Source: Xanthostigma xanthostigma
Taxonomy: Eukaryota; Arthropoda; Insecta; Raphidioptera; Raphidiidae
Assembly: GCA_963575645.1 (NCBI GenBank)
Contig: OY754470.1
Location: 1,488,001-1,552,000, forward strand
Reading direction: 5' to 3'
DNA length: 64,000 nt
In this document: piece after piece, positions 1-10,849 of the stretch
How positions within the stretch are numbered: the stretch's first letter is position 1
Layout: each line of letters opens with the position of its first letter
Notes under the pieces: generated by a model
Seen by the model: the letters and a program-made list of their open reading frames with translations, nothing else
Databases searched by the model: none
Told to the model about the DNA's origin: nothing
Made by a program: the position numbers and the translations under genes

Positions 1-477
1 AAGATTAGAAATAGGTCATAAAAGTTTCACGAAAATTTTTAACGGCGTGTTTTTGTGGACTTTGCATCGACAATAAAAGTCACAAACGTGCCTGGTAAAT
101 CTTATCACGTTAACGTCTATATCTTAAAATGTTTCAAAAAGAAATCATTTAATGTTAAAATTAGAAACCATTTAGCTTAAAGAAGATGCTGGTTTTTTAT
201 AAGTAAACGCGTACTATTGAAACATTTTTGATTTAACACCAGTGGACATTTCAATTGCCCCAAAAATGTTTACTGTAATTATGAAGTTGAGAAATAGTTT
301 AGTGGAAATACGTAGAGACCTCAAAATATTTTGGTAACGAACAGAAAAAAATGTCCTTAAATTTGGTAAATTTTTAGAGGCGCCGGTACAATACAAATGT
401 ATATAAGATATAACCAGGGCAGTCAGAAATGTTAAAAAATCGGGCATCCGTGGTATTATATAATTTGAGCACTTAAC
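1..477. other. AT-rich stretch, no gene recognised
   Basis: No homology, repeat or structured element is recognised. The longest frame, 77 codons on the minus strand, starts at an arbitrary ATG in AT-rich sequence and shows no family resemblance. Confidence 0.5.
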
Positions 478-486
478 TAGTTAAAA

Positions 487-880
487 ATAATAATAATAAT
501 AATGCGTTTAACGTCCGTTTCTCGACTTTGTGTCATAACAGACGCCATTCGCATCATTACTATTTTCTATCTATCACTCTTTCCGTTATTTTCTATACAT
601 TTTTAAACTTCCACTTAATTAATAGCAATGGACGAACGAAGGAACTTTTAGGAAATTAGGATAAGGTAGGAAAATTTTGAGCATAGGAGTTTGACAGGTA
701 TTCGGCCATGGCCTTGAATAAGGAACCATCTCGATATTTATCTGAAATTATTGAGGGAAACCATGGAAAACTTCAACAAGATGGCCGGTACAGGAATTAC
801 CGTTTCTCGGCGGGAGGCAGCAGGAAAACCTCCCGAATGCGAGTCTAGTACTCTGACCACTACGCTACACCGCTCGGTAT
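487..880 (-). mobile_element. tRNA-derived SINE, copy 1
   Basis: Read on the minus strand, the element starts with a tRNA-like head (taccgagcggtgtagcgtag..) and ends in an (ATT)n tail, seen here as aataataataat at 487-503. It shares its whole body with copies at 17.7, 33.2, 41.7 and 55.4 kb. A 14-bp direct repeat, tagttaaaaataat, flanks it at 478-491 and 881-894, which is the target-site duplication expected of LINE-driven insertion. The B-box segment between the cgaatgcgagtc block and the ggcagcaggaaaa block is missing compared with copy 2, so this copy probably cannot be transcribed by RNA polymerase III. Confidence 0.85.
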
Positions 881-965
881 TAGTTAAAAATAATCAATAA
901 GTCAGTCCCATAAATAATTCGCTCTCATTGGAAATGAAACTTTGTGTTCTTTTAGAACAGAAAAA

Positions 966-1107
966 AAGTTAGTCCAGGATGGAGTAGTTTTGTTAATTGT
1001 CTTACGATTTGAAAAAAAAAATAGTTATAATCCGCTTTTCTTTTCATTTTAAACCCGAACATAAAAACTGGACTGTCCGGGTGAAAACCGGACACCCAGC
1101 AGCTCTG
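966..1107 (-). mobile_element. One end of a hAT-like element (remnant)
   Basis: On the minus strand, position 1107 starts CAGAGCTGCTGGGTGTCC, a CAG-type hAT terminal repeat. Just inside is a GC-rich hairpin (gtccgggtgaaaaccggac on the plus strand). The expected 8-bp duplication would be aatataac (1108-1115), but I find no partner and no opposite terminus upstream, so this looks like a single surviving end. The inner boundary is approximate. Confidence 0.45.
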
Positions 1108-1587
1108 AATATAACATACATCAACAAGGAGGTCCTCATATGCATATAATAGTAAATTATGAAAATCGAGCGGTCAATTTAAATTAGACACGAAACATAC
1201 AATAGCCTTTCTAATGGTGGCGGCGGCTCTAGCAGTAGCAGTTGAGTATAACTTTGACGGTGGCACCTAATGGGATGGCCCGAAAGCCTATTAACTGTGA
1301 TGGAGTCCCTCGACGTTGACCGGATTGCCCTCCGGCCAATGCTTTTTACTTTATTATATATACGGTGCTGGGCTGTTGTCGCTATCTACCGGGAGTTGTG
1401 TTTGGCTTTAAGACTGTGTGAGCGCGTAAATGGCCAACGTTGCATTCGCGTTCTATCGCCGTTTACGTCCTACAATTAAAATTACACATCGTGAATGAAT
1501 AGGCTGAAGATTACATGCCTTTCGAGTCGCAAAAAATCACTAACATAGCGAGGAACAGATAACATTTTACATTGTATTATATTTCTA
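1108..1587. other. No feature recognised
   Basis: This is non-repetitive sequence with a short frame (1270-1479) of slightly higher GC and no recognisable protein family. Confidence 0.45.
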
Positions 1588-1990
1588 CTAGCTGTACCCG
1601 CGGCTCCGTACGCGATTGAGATGAAACGGGACAGCGATAACAATATAGTGGAGCCGTGCCACTTTAGAAAACAGTGTTTATATACACTTTGAGGTTTTCA
1701 CCAGCAGTTTTTGCGTGCTATATATATATTACGTGTGAATTTTAAAATTATTCTCTATTTTACCCTCTTGAGGGATGAGTTTGCAAAAACGCTGAAATAC
1801 GTAATCTTTTATTCCCCATACAAACTTTCATCCCCCTTTTCACTCTCTTCACGTTTTTTTTGAGACAAAAGATATCCTATGTCCGTCCTCGGGATGCAAT
1901 CCATCTTCTTGTCAAATTTTATCGAAATCTGTTTAGGGGTTTCCGCGTTTAAGCGTAACAAACAAACTCACATTTGCATTTATAATATTA
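1588..1990 (-). mobile_element. Helitron-like element, family A
   Basis: Read on the minus strand it begins TAATATTATAAATGC, passes gtttgtttgttacgct, and ends with a GC-rich hairpin (gagccgcgggtac) immediately before CTAG at 1588-1591. There are no terminal inverted repeats and no target duplication, which fits Helitron structure. A related copy lies at 8.1-8.65 kb. The start abuts the CTA end of the first unit of the tandem array. The Helitron call rests on terminal structure only; no Rep/helicase coding is present. A non-LTR 3' fragment is the alternative. Confidence 0.55.
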
Positions 1991-2683
1991 TAGCGGACCC
2001 GGCGAACTTCGTACCGCCTAACAGTATTATATATATATATATATATCTATATAATTGGAACATCTATCTATCTATTTTATTTATTTTAAAATATACATGG
2101 ACGTATATGTGTGTATGTCGAACACTCCGGCTGCGCCGTCGTGCCCGGTGCAAAATAACGAATGGGGATATTTGAATCTTTGATTAACGTCTGATTAGTA
2201 CTCTTCAATAAATAAATTATCGACCAATTTTTATAAGATCAACAACATTTTCGATATGAATAAAAAAAAGTATACTTACAACACAAAATCCGTTGTTATT
2301 GGAAGCTCGTGTCACGTGTTGAGTACTTTAGAGGTTATAAAATCACTTGAAAATTATTTAATGATGAAAAATGTTAAAAGTATATAAATCAATGTTTTTT
2401 TAATTTTTGACAGAATTTTTTCAAATCATACATAAGGCTGTTTATATTTTAAAACCATGGATACGAATTTAAAAAAAAAATCGTGTCTTTAATAATAATT
2501 ATAATCAAAGGAAGAAAAAAAATTTAAGGGTGGACTACCCCTAACATTTAGGGGGATGAAAAATAGATGTTGGCCGATTCTCATAGATACCGGATAAGCA
2601 CAAAAAATTTCATCAAAATCCGTCAAGCCGTTTCGGAGGAGTATGACTTCGAAAACTGTGACACGAGAATTTTATATATTAGA
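1991..2683 (-). mobile_element. Array unit 1
   Basis: This is the unit at the 3' (CTAG) end of the array. Its terminal CTAG reads CTAT, because the sequence passes straight into the family A element. It differs from the other units by private substitutions, such as caaaataacg for caaaagaacg near 2150, so it is the most diverged full unit. Confidence 0.75.
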
Positions 2684-3378
2684 CTAGCGGACCCGGCGAA
2701 CTTCGTACCGCCTAACAGTATTATATATATATATATATCTATATAATTGGAACATCTATCTATCTATTTTATTTATTTTAAAATATACATGGACGTATAT
2801 GTGTGTATGTCGAACACTCCGGCTGCGCCGTCGTGCCCGGTGCAAAAGAACGAATGGGGATATTTGAATCTTTGATTAACGTCTGATTAGTACTCTTCAA
2901 TAAATAAATTATCGACCAATTTTTATAAGATCAACAACATTTTCGATATGAATAAAAAAAAGTATACTTACAACACAAAATCCGTTGTTATTGGAAGCTC
3001 GTGTCACGTGTTGAGTACTTTTGAGGTTATAAAATCACTTGAAAATTATTTAATGATGAAAAATGTTAAAAGTATATTATAAATCAATGTTTTTTTAATT
3101 TTTGACAGAATTTTTTCAAATCATACATGAGGCTGTTTATATTTTAAAACCATGGATACGAATTTAAAAAAAAAATCGTGTCTTTAATAATAATTATAAT
3201 CAAAGGAAGAAAAAAAATTTAAGGGTGGACTACCCCTAACATTTAGGGGGATGAAAAATAGATGTTGGCCGATTCTCATAGATACCGGATAAGCACAAAA
3301 AATTTCATCAAAATCCGTCAAGCCGTTTCGGAGGAGTATGACTTCGAAAACTGTGACACGAGAATTTTATATATTAGA
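2684..3378 (-). mobile_element. Array unit 2 (695-bp variant)
   Basis: It carries the long-variant markers: agtatattataaatc near 3072, catacatgaggc near 3122 and aatctttgattaac near 2866. Its CTAG lies at 2684-2687, directly against the TC start of unit 1 at 2682-2683. Confidence 0.8.
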
Positions 3379-4066
3379 CTAGCGGACCCGGCGAACTTCG
3401 TACCGCCTAACAGTATTATATATATATATCTATATAATTGGAACATCTATCTATCTATTTTATTTATTTTAAAATATACATGGACGTATATGTGTGTATG
3501 TCGAACACTCCGGCTGCGCCGTCGTGCCCGGTGCAAAAGAACGAATGGGGATATTTGAATATTTGATTAACGTCTGATTAGTACTCTTCAATAAATAAAT
3601 TATCGACCAATTTTTATAAGATCAACAACATTTTCGATATGAATAAAAAAAAGTATACTTACAACACAAAATCCGTTGTTATTGGAAGCTCGTGTCACGT
3701 GTTGAGTACTTTTGAGGTTATAAAATCACTTGAAAATTATTTAATGATGAAAAATGTTAAAAGTATATAAATCAATGTTTTTTTAATTTTTGACAGAATT
3801 TTTTCAAATCATACATAAGGCTGTTTATATTTTAAAACCATGGATACGAATTTAAAAAAAAAATCGTGTCTTTAATAATAATTATAATCAAAGGAAGAAA
3901 AAAAATTTAAGGGTGGACTACCCCTAACATTTAGGGGGATGAAAAATAGATGTTGGCCGATTCTCATAGATACCGGATAAGCACAAAAAATTTCATCAAA
4001 ATCCGTCAAGCCGTTTCGGAGGAGTATGACTTCGAAAACTGTGACACGAGAATTTTATATATTAGA
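3379..4066 (-). mobile_element. Array unit 3 (688-bp variant)
   Basis: It carries the short-variant markers: agtatataaatc, catacataaggc and aatatttgattaac, plus a shorter (TA)n tract. Together with unit 2 it makes a 1,383-bp dimer that is repeated as units 4 and 5. Confidence 0.8.
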
Positions 4067-4761
4067 CTAGCGGACCCGGCGAACTTCGTACCGCCTAACA
4101 GTATTATATATATATATATATCTATATAATTGGAACATCTATCTATCTATTTTATTTATTTTAAAATATACATGGACGTATATGTGTGTATGTCGAACAC
4201 TCCGGCTGCGCCGTCGTGCCCGGTGCAAAAGAACGAATGGGGATATTTGAATCTTTGATTAACGTCTGATTAGTACTCTTCAATAAATAAATTATCGACC
4301 AATTTTTATAAGATCAACAACATTTTCGATATGAATAAAAAAAAGTATACTTACAACACAAAATCCGTTGTTATTGGAAGCTCGTGTCACGTGTTGAGTA
4401 CTTTTGAGGTTATAAAATCACTTGAAAATTATTTAATGATGAAAAATGTTAAAAGTATATTATAAATCAATGTTTTTTTAATTTTTGACAGAATTTTTTC
4501 AAATCATACATGAGGCTGTTTATATTTTAAAACCATGGATACGAATTTAAAAAAAAAATCGTGTCTTTAATAATAATTATAATCAAAGGAAGAAAAAAAA
4601 TTTAAGGGTGGACTACCCCTAACATTTAGGGGGATGAAAAATAGATGTTGGCCGATTCTCATAGATACCGGATAAGCACAAAAAATTTCATCAAAATCCG
4701 TCAAGCCGTTTCGGAGGAGTATGACTTCGAAAACTGTGACACGAGAATTTTATATATTAGA
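4067..4761 (-). mobile_element. Array unit 4 (695-bp variant)
   Basis: It has the same length and the same diagnostic variants as unit 2, including the (TA)n length. Confidence 0.8.
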
Positions 4762-5449
4762 CTAGCGGACCCGGCGAACTTCGTACCGCCTAACAGTATT
4801 ATATATATATATCTATATAATTGGAACATCTATCTATCTATTTTATTTATTTTAAAATATACATGGACGTATATGTGTGTATGTCGAACACTCCGGCTGC
4901 GCCGTCGTGCCCGGTGCAAAAGAACGAATGGGGATATTTGAATATTTGATTAACGTCTGATTAGTACTCTTCAATAAATAAATTATCGACCAATTTTTAT
5001 AAGATCAACAACATTTTCGATATGAATAAAAAAAAGTATACTTACAACACAAAATCCGTTGTTATTGGAAGCTCGTGTCACGTGTTGAGTACTTTTGAGG
5101 TTATAAAATCACTTGAAAATTATTTAATGATGAAAAATGTTAAAAGTATATAAATCAATGTTTTTTTAATTTTTGACAGAATTTTTTCAAATCATACATA
5201 AGGCTGTTTATATTTTAAAACCATGGATACGAATTTAAAAAAAAAATCGTGTCTTTAATAATAATTATAATCAAAGGAAGAAAAAAAATTTAAGGATGGA
5301 CTACCCCTAACATTTAGGGGGATGAAAAATAGATGTTGGCCGATTCTCATAGATACCGGATAAGCACAAAAAATTTCATCAAAATCCGTCAAGCCGTTTC
5401 GGAGGAGTATGACTTCGAAAACTGTGACACGAGAATTTTATATATTAGA
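4762..5449 (-). mobile_element. Array unit 5 (688-bp variant)
   Basis: It has the same length and variants as unit 3. By eye I saw one difference, aaggatgga for aagggtgga near 5295. On the plus strand it ends at the TC start marked by tatattaga (5441-5449). Confidence 0.8.
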
Positions 5450-6152
5450 TATATATCTATATAATTGGAACATCTATCTATCTATTTTATTTATTTTAAA
5501 ATATACATGGACGTATATTATGTGTGTATGTCGAACACTCCGGCTGCGCCGTCGTGCCCGGTGCAAAAGAACGAATGGGGATATTTGAATCTTTGATTAA
5601 CGTCTGATTAGTACTCTTCAATAAATAAATTATCGACCAATTTTTATAAGATCAACAACATTTTCGATATGAATAAAAAAAAGTATACTTACAACACAAA
5701 ATCCGTTGTTATTGGAAGCTCGTGTCACGTGTTGAGTACTTTTGAGGTTATAAAATCACTTGAAAATTATTTAATGATGAAAAATGTTAAAAGTATATAA
5801 ATCAATGTTTTTTTAATTTTTGACAGAATTTTTTCAAATCATACATAAGGCTGTTTATATTTTAAAACCATGGATACGAATTTAAAAAAAAATTCGTGTC
5901 TTTAATAATATGAACTTTATTCCATAGCAATAAAGCTCAAATTGACTACGTTTTAGTTAGAAATCATTTGTATGGGAAAAAGAAAAGGGCTATTTTTAGG
6001 GTTTTTCCAGCAATAATTCTAATTTTTCTCGCCGTAAAAACCATCCTTGAACTTCAACGAACATTTTAAAAAAAGATTTGGCCAAATTGGTCCAGGCGTT
6101 GTTAAGCTATGCGCTTACCAACACATTTTGCGATTCATTTTTATATTATAGA
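5450..6152 (-). mobile_element. Array unit 6: chimeric and 3'-deleted
   Basis: Positions 5450-5909 match the other units, but about 45 bp carrying the CTAG end and GC hairpin are missing at 5449/5450, where two AT-repeat tracts are joined. From 5910 the sequence changes to a different 5' region that ends, on the minus strand, as TCTATAATATAAAAATGAATC at 6152. The unit therefore pairs the body of this family with the 5' end of another Helitron-like family. Confidence 0.65.
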
Positions 6153-6988
6153 TTTAGGATTTTTATGTGGGTACTCTCTTTCGTTCAATAAACAAGAAAT
6201 ACCTTTTTTTAAATAGAGAAATGAATATAAATATAAACAAATAAATAAATATAAGACAACGAATATAATATAGAAAAATAAATATAATATTTTACGTAAG
6301 GAAATTACAAATATCTTTCTTTAAAAGAAATTATACAGGTTATTGACTACTCTATTATTCTATTCCCTGTTTTATAACAAATATCACATTAATACTCCGA
6401 TCGAATTTGGTTCAGTTATTTTTGAAAACAGGCACACACAAACAAGCTGACAGACTAAAACTATGAAAATTGCTAATTCGGTTTAAGTCTCTTACAGACT
6501 GTACATCGTTAAAAATTATGGCTTTGTATTTATTTATATTGATGACGTAGTATTAAAATAACATCGAACCGTTTCGTGTTGTGAAAACCGTGCTTTGTTA
6601 TTAGAATGAAGTCGGTGCCAAAATGGTGTACGCCGCATTTGAATGACTGGTTGGTATTTCAAATATAGATTTTTAGTCATTAAAATGAAGGGAAAGCTAT
6701 AGCAGAAATGGCCAGTTTTCATAACCATTAAAGAGGGAGTGATGAAACCATTTATTCACGATTGCACCCAACATACATAGATATTACGTTAATTATGATA
6801 GATGTTAAAAAAGGCAACATATAACCCATTCTGTATTAATAATTAATCGATTAATTAAATCGCCACAGCGACCACCACAAGGCTAACAAACAAACTAAAA
6901 TCCACAAAAAAAATGTTAATTATATTTTAGAATAACGACTGAGAAATCATAAAAGCAAACTAACAATACATTTTCAAGGGCTCATATT
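6153..6988. other. AT-rich, no gene recognised
   Basis: A stretch at 6400-6480 (tttggttcagttatttttga, then aacaagctgacag) resembles the 5' part of Helitron-like repeats but is too degraded to bound. Nothing else is recognised. Confidence 0.4.
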
Positions 6989-7339
6989 TATACTAATATA
7001 AATATAAAGCTGAATAGTTTGTTTGTTTGGTTGAACGCGCTAATCTCAGGAACTACTGATTCGAATTGAATTTTTTTTTGTTGGATAGTTCATTTATCGA
7101 GGAAAGCTATAAACTATATAATATCACGCTACGACCAATAGGAGAGGAACATCTAAGAAAAATGTTGCAAAATATAACTCAAAATTTGTTCGTCCGATCA
7201 AAAACTTTTGAACGGTAACTCTAATCATCATGAAATTTTAACACAAAATTCATCTCGGTAAACTAAGATGAACGTGCTTACTCATGTCCCTCCCCCATTC
7301 GTTTTTTTGCACCCGGGTGAAACCGGGCGGGACCGCTAG
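6989..7339 (+). mobile_element. Helitron-like element, family B, full length
   Basis: The element runs from TATACTAATATAAATATAAA to a GC hairpin (cacccgggtgaaaccgggcg) and ends GGGACCGCTAG. It is 351 bp long and is colinear with the 351-bp copy at 60.07-60.42 kb; part of the family also occurs at 10.85 kb in the opposite orientation. It has no inverted terminal repeats and no duplication. It is a short non-autonomous derivative with no coding capacity. Confidence 0.6.
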
Positions 7340-8092
7340 CTATTTATAAAGAAACGTTTTGTACTTATAAAAAATGTGCATTGCTTGTAATAGAGTTGTA
7401 CTAAACAAAAAGCATTTTCTTTATCAGTTTAATGGGTTATTATGATTTAATTACAATTGCTATAATTTTTCGTTTAAAAACACGAAATAAAAAAAATCTA
7501 TTTAAAAGCCATTGAAGCATAACCTGTCATTTAATAATATACCTTTTATGTTGCGTTCGCCTAGAGAGAACGTTTGAATTGAAGAGAAACAACTACCTTT
7601 GGTAGCAAAGGGCTCAACCGCTAAGGACAAAAACGCCTTTATTCTATTTATAATAGTTTCCTATCGAAATAAGAGTCGCCTTGAACTCTGCCTATGCTCT
7701 ATATAACACGTGTTGAATACAGAGTGTGGGAAACATAAATTACAGCAATGGTAAACTTACTTTGGAGCCGAGACACCATTTTCTTAATTGGCCGAGGCGC
7801 ATAAAAAACTATTGACTACATCGCTCACAGTGTGAGTTGGGCTTCAAAAAATTCGTCTGTACATTACAAGTAAAGTGTGTAGGTCTTGTTCCAAATCTTC
7901 TTATATCCGGTCATAGAAATACACAAACACACGCAGAATTTCAACTGAAAAGAAGGCCTGAATCTAAGTAAAACCAGGAGCATACAAAACCACTGAGCCC
8001 TAGAACACTTCATCAGCTGTCCCCCACCGCCTTTCTTAAATAAAACGTGCTCAACAACTAAGGCTATTATTATGCCCGGGAATTCATATTAA
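7340..8092. other. No feature recognised
   Basis: Ordinary AT-rich sequence with no repeat match to the rest of the window and no coding signal. Confidence 0.45.
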
Positions 8093-8648
8093 TATTATAA
8101 ATGCGAATGTAAGTTTGTTTGTTACGCTTTCACGCAAAAACTACTTAACCGATCATCATGAAACTTTGCACATACACTCTTGAAGGTATTAGAAGTAACA
8201 TAGGATACTTTTTATTAAAAAAAAATAAAAAATTTTTACGAAAAATAAGAAAGGGTTGAAAACATTTTTTGGGCCCAAAAATACCGAAAAATTTCTCCGA
8301 ATCGTTTCAAAATTGAAATTTAACCCTGTAGTAATGATTAAAATGTGCTATTAAAATTTCATTAAAATCGGCCCGACAGGACCGGACTTACAAATTTTAT
8401 GAAAACGAAATATTATAAATGCGAATGTAAGTTTGTTTGTTACGCTTTCACGCAAAAACTACTTAACCGATCATCATGAAACTTTGCACATACACTCTTG
8501 AAGGTATTAGAAGTAACATAGGATACTTTTTATTAAAAAAAAAATAAAAATTTTTTACGAAAAATAAGAAAATTGTTTCAACCCCTGATATGCATGTCAA
8601 AAGTCGATTTCCATCTCAATCGCGGGCGTAGCCGCGGGTAGCGGCTAG
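8093..8648 (+). mobile_element. Helitron-like element, family A, with duplicated 5' part
   Basis: Two direct copies of the family start, tattataaatgcgaatgtaa, lie 318 bp apart at 8093 and 8411. About 130 bp after each start are almost identical. Only the second reaches the hairpin end (gggcgtagccgcgggtagcg) and CTAG at 8645-8648. The first copy lacks the CTAG end and runs into the second, which suggests insertion of one copy at the start of another or a tandem read-through. Confidence 0.6.
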
Positions 8649-9357
8649 TATAGTTATATAAGGCAAGTATATTTTATATACGTCATTCTGTGTGATCATA
8701 GATACCACCACAAGAAAATCAATGTGTGCAGATAATCTTAAAGTCGAACTTTTTTGAAAAAGGTCAGAAGAAAGAAGGAATTGAATTAGATGAGTTGTTT
8801 TCGAGAAGCAGTTAAGGCTGTACAAAACTATAATTCGTAGCACCTTTTTTATTTATGGTTTAATAAGTTCTTTTATGGCAGAGAACGTTAGTAGATAGTT
8901 TTTCCACACCTAGATTTTTGGTATACGAGATGACCTGTGTATGAGCGAACGGCTATCACAGGAAAGTCCACGTGAAAAGAGAAGTGTGAGACATTTCCGG
9001 GTATATGGTTGGCACAATACGTAACCAAAGTAGTGAATTTCAATCGCTTTATGCACGCACAATTGATGAGCAATGGCTGACGTGATCTAAGAGATTTCAG
9101 TGAATTCTACGAATTCACATCACAGACCGAATAACGAATATTTGTCGTGGTCGCATGTCAAATAACCAAACAGTCACGGAATATATGAAGTTTTAGCACT
9201 AATGGAGAATAAGAAATATGGTGAATAAAATAGAAAACCATAAACTGTCAAAGTACTATATAAAAACCATAAACTATCAAAGTACTATATAACAGAAAAA
9301 GTGCGTGCTGATATATAACTTAAATACAGTATTTATGTATTATAAGTACCTATACAT
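8649..9357. other. No feature recognised
   Basis: Short frames only. A 30-bp direct repeat (accataaactNtcaaagtac) occurs at about 9238 and 9268. Confidence 0.45.
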
Positions 9358-9590
9358 ATTTTTTCGTCGACTTACGTTGCAAATTTGATATCACGAAAAG
9401 CGCTTAACATTAAAATGGGTATAGTAAGCTATCCTTAAAAGATAGACATATGCCATAGCAGACTTTTCTGTAGACCTATAAAAGAGGAACAATTCAACTA
9501 GGTATACATTGTTTTGTTATATCTCAAAGGGAAATTAGTCATCGTTTTCGATGAAAGCTTCCAGCCGGCTTGATTTATTTAGTTGAGTGT
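9358..9590 (-). mobile_element. Helitron-like family D fragment
   Basis: This is homologous over about 210 bp, in opposite orientation, to 31170-31433. It also shares the module ttcgtcgacttacgttgcaa with copies at 24.2 and 40.2 kb. The CTAG end is absent here, so the plus-strand start is an internal truncation. Confidence 0.5.
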
Positions 9591-9696
9591 CAGTGCATGC
9601 GTGATATCAACTAAGTCATTATTTCAGCTGTTGAAAATAATTTCGAAAGAAGTTTCACTTCCCTCGTGGGCTTATGGTGGGTGAGACTCATTGGTA

Positions 9697-10330
9697 GGTA
9701 TACCTTGAAAAAATCGCAAAAATCGAATTCTTTAATATACTTTTGAAATTGACATTGCTTACAGAAAAAATTACGCTGAATTCAATGAGCGTAAGCAAAC
9801 GTCTGTATCTATTTTAGTTTGAAAACTACGGCCTTTTGAAGGTTTTATATGGTTTTCTGAAAACTATAAACGCAAATAACTTCTAAACCAAAAGACATAC
9901 AGACGTTTGTTTGTGTTCATTGGATTCAGCGTGCTTTTTTCTATAAGCATGATAATTTTGCTAAAGTTCCAACAGATTTCGGTTTTCGTCAAAAATTGTA
10001 TTTTTTAAAATGGGTATGCCTCAAAAAAATCGCAAAATTCGAATTCATTAATATTCTTTTGAAATTGAGAATGCTTACAGAAAAAATTACGCTGAATTCA
10101 ATGAGCTTAAGCAAACGTCTGTATCTCTTTTAATTTGGAAACTACGACCTTTCGAAGGTTTTATTTGATTTTCTAAAAACTATAAACTCAAATAACTTCT
10201 AAACCAAAAGACATACAGACGTTTGTTTGTGCTCATTGGATTCAGCGTGTTTTTTTTCTATAAGCATAATAATTTTGCAAAAGCTCCGACAGATTTCGGT
10301 TATCATCAAAAATCGCATTTTTTTAAAGGG
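9697..10330. repeat. Two tandem ~315-bp imperfect-hairpin units
   Basis: Units start near 9700 and 10015 (period about 314 bp, judged from cgaattctttaatatac at 9724 and its match at 10038). Inside each unit the block gctgaattcaatgagc..aaacgtctgtat reappears about 90 bp later as its reverse complement, so each unit can fold into an imperfect hairpin of roughly 200 bp. A degraded third locus lies at 44.43-44.78 kb. The 78-codon frame at 10223 is an artefact of this repeat. Confidence 0.75.
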
Positions 10331-10849
10331 GTAGGTACGTTTTTTTTTCATTTTGCAGCTATTGACATGTACGCATGTTTAAGCTTTCTGCTATATTTAT
10401 ATAAATCTAACCCAAAGTTACTGCGATATTTCAAACTTCAAAGTGACATTTTTTCGTGATCAATAAACGAGATTTTCAATTTCTGCACTTTTACTTATAC
10501 AGGTAACGTGCACCCGTCCAGTTTGTATTATTATATCGGGTGGTCCGGGTGTTCTGACTTGACACAATGTTACAATATGTTGGCAAGTCGTTATTCACAA
10601 CATTGATCAGAGATTAAACAGATATGAATGATTTATTTTTTAGCCAGAAGCGCAATCCAGTTACAAAGATCTTTCCGGAGCACGGACTGTATTGTTAAGA
10701 CGTTTCCACATCACACACGTTCTTCAACTCATAATGCTTTGTGTACACTCCCTTTATTTGCTGTAGCTATATTCCTGTGTATGTACGTTGTTGAAAATAA
10801 ATATACGTACATTGCTGGAAAAAAAAAATTGCAGTGCGTATATAATATA
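10331..10849. other. No feature recognised
   Basis: No homology is recognised. The 100-codon frame at 10628 runs into the Helitron-like end at 10850 and has no coding signature. Confidence 0.45.

Larger units (their letters stand above)
1991..6152 (-). repeat. Head-to-tail tandem array of a ~690-bp Helitron-like monomer
   Basis: Five complete units and one chimeric unit lie in tandem on the minus strand. Each unit starts TCTAATATATAAAATTCTCG and ends in ggcggtacgaagttcgccgg, then gtccgCTAG, and the CTAG of one unit touches the TC of the next. Unit lengths measured from the junctions are 693, 695, 688, 695 and 688 bp, followed by a 703-bp chimeric unit. The 98-codon plus-strand frames that recur here cross unit junctions and are repeat artefacts, not genes. 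A (TA)n tract of variable length sits about 40 bp from each CTAG end. Confidence 0.85.

Noticed and set aside
3262-4941. Repeated 98-codon plus-strand frames in the tandem array, identical between copies
   Set aside because: They start in one monomer and end in the next, run through the (TA)n tract, and exist only because the DNA is repeated. No family resemblance and no third-codon signal.
1991-6152. CRISPR-like or ordinary minisatellite array
   Set aside because: Units are ~690 bp with transposon-type termini and no spacer/repeat alternation; the sequence is eukaryotic in character.
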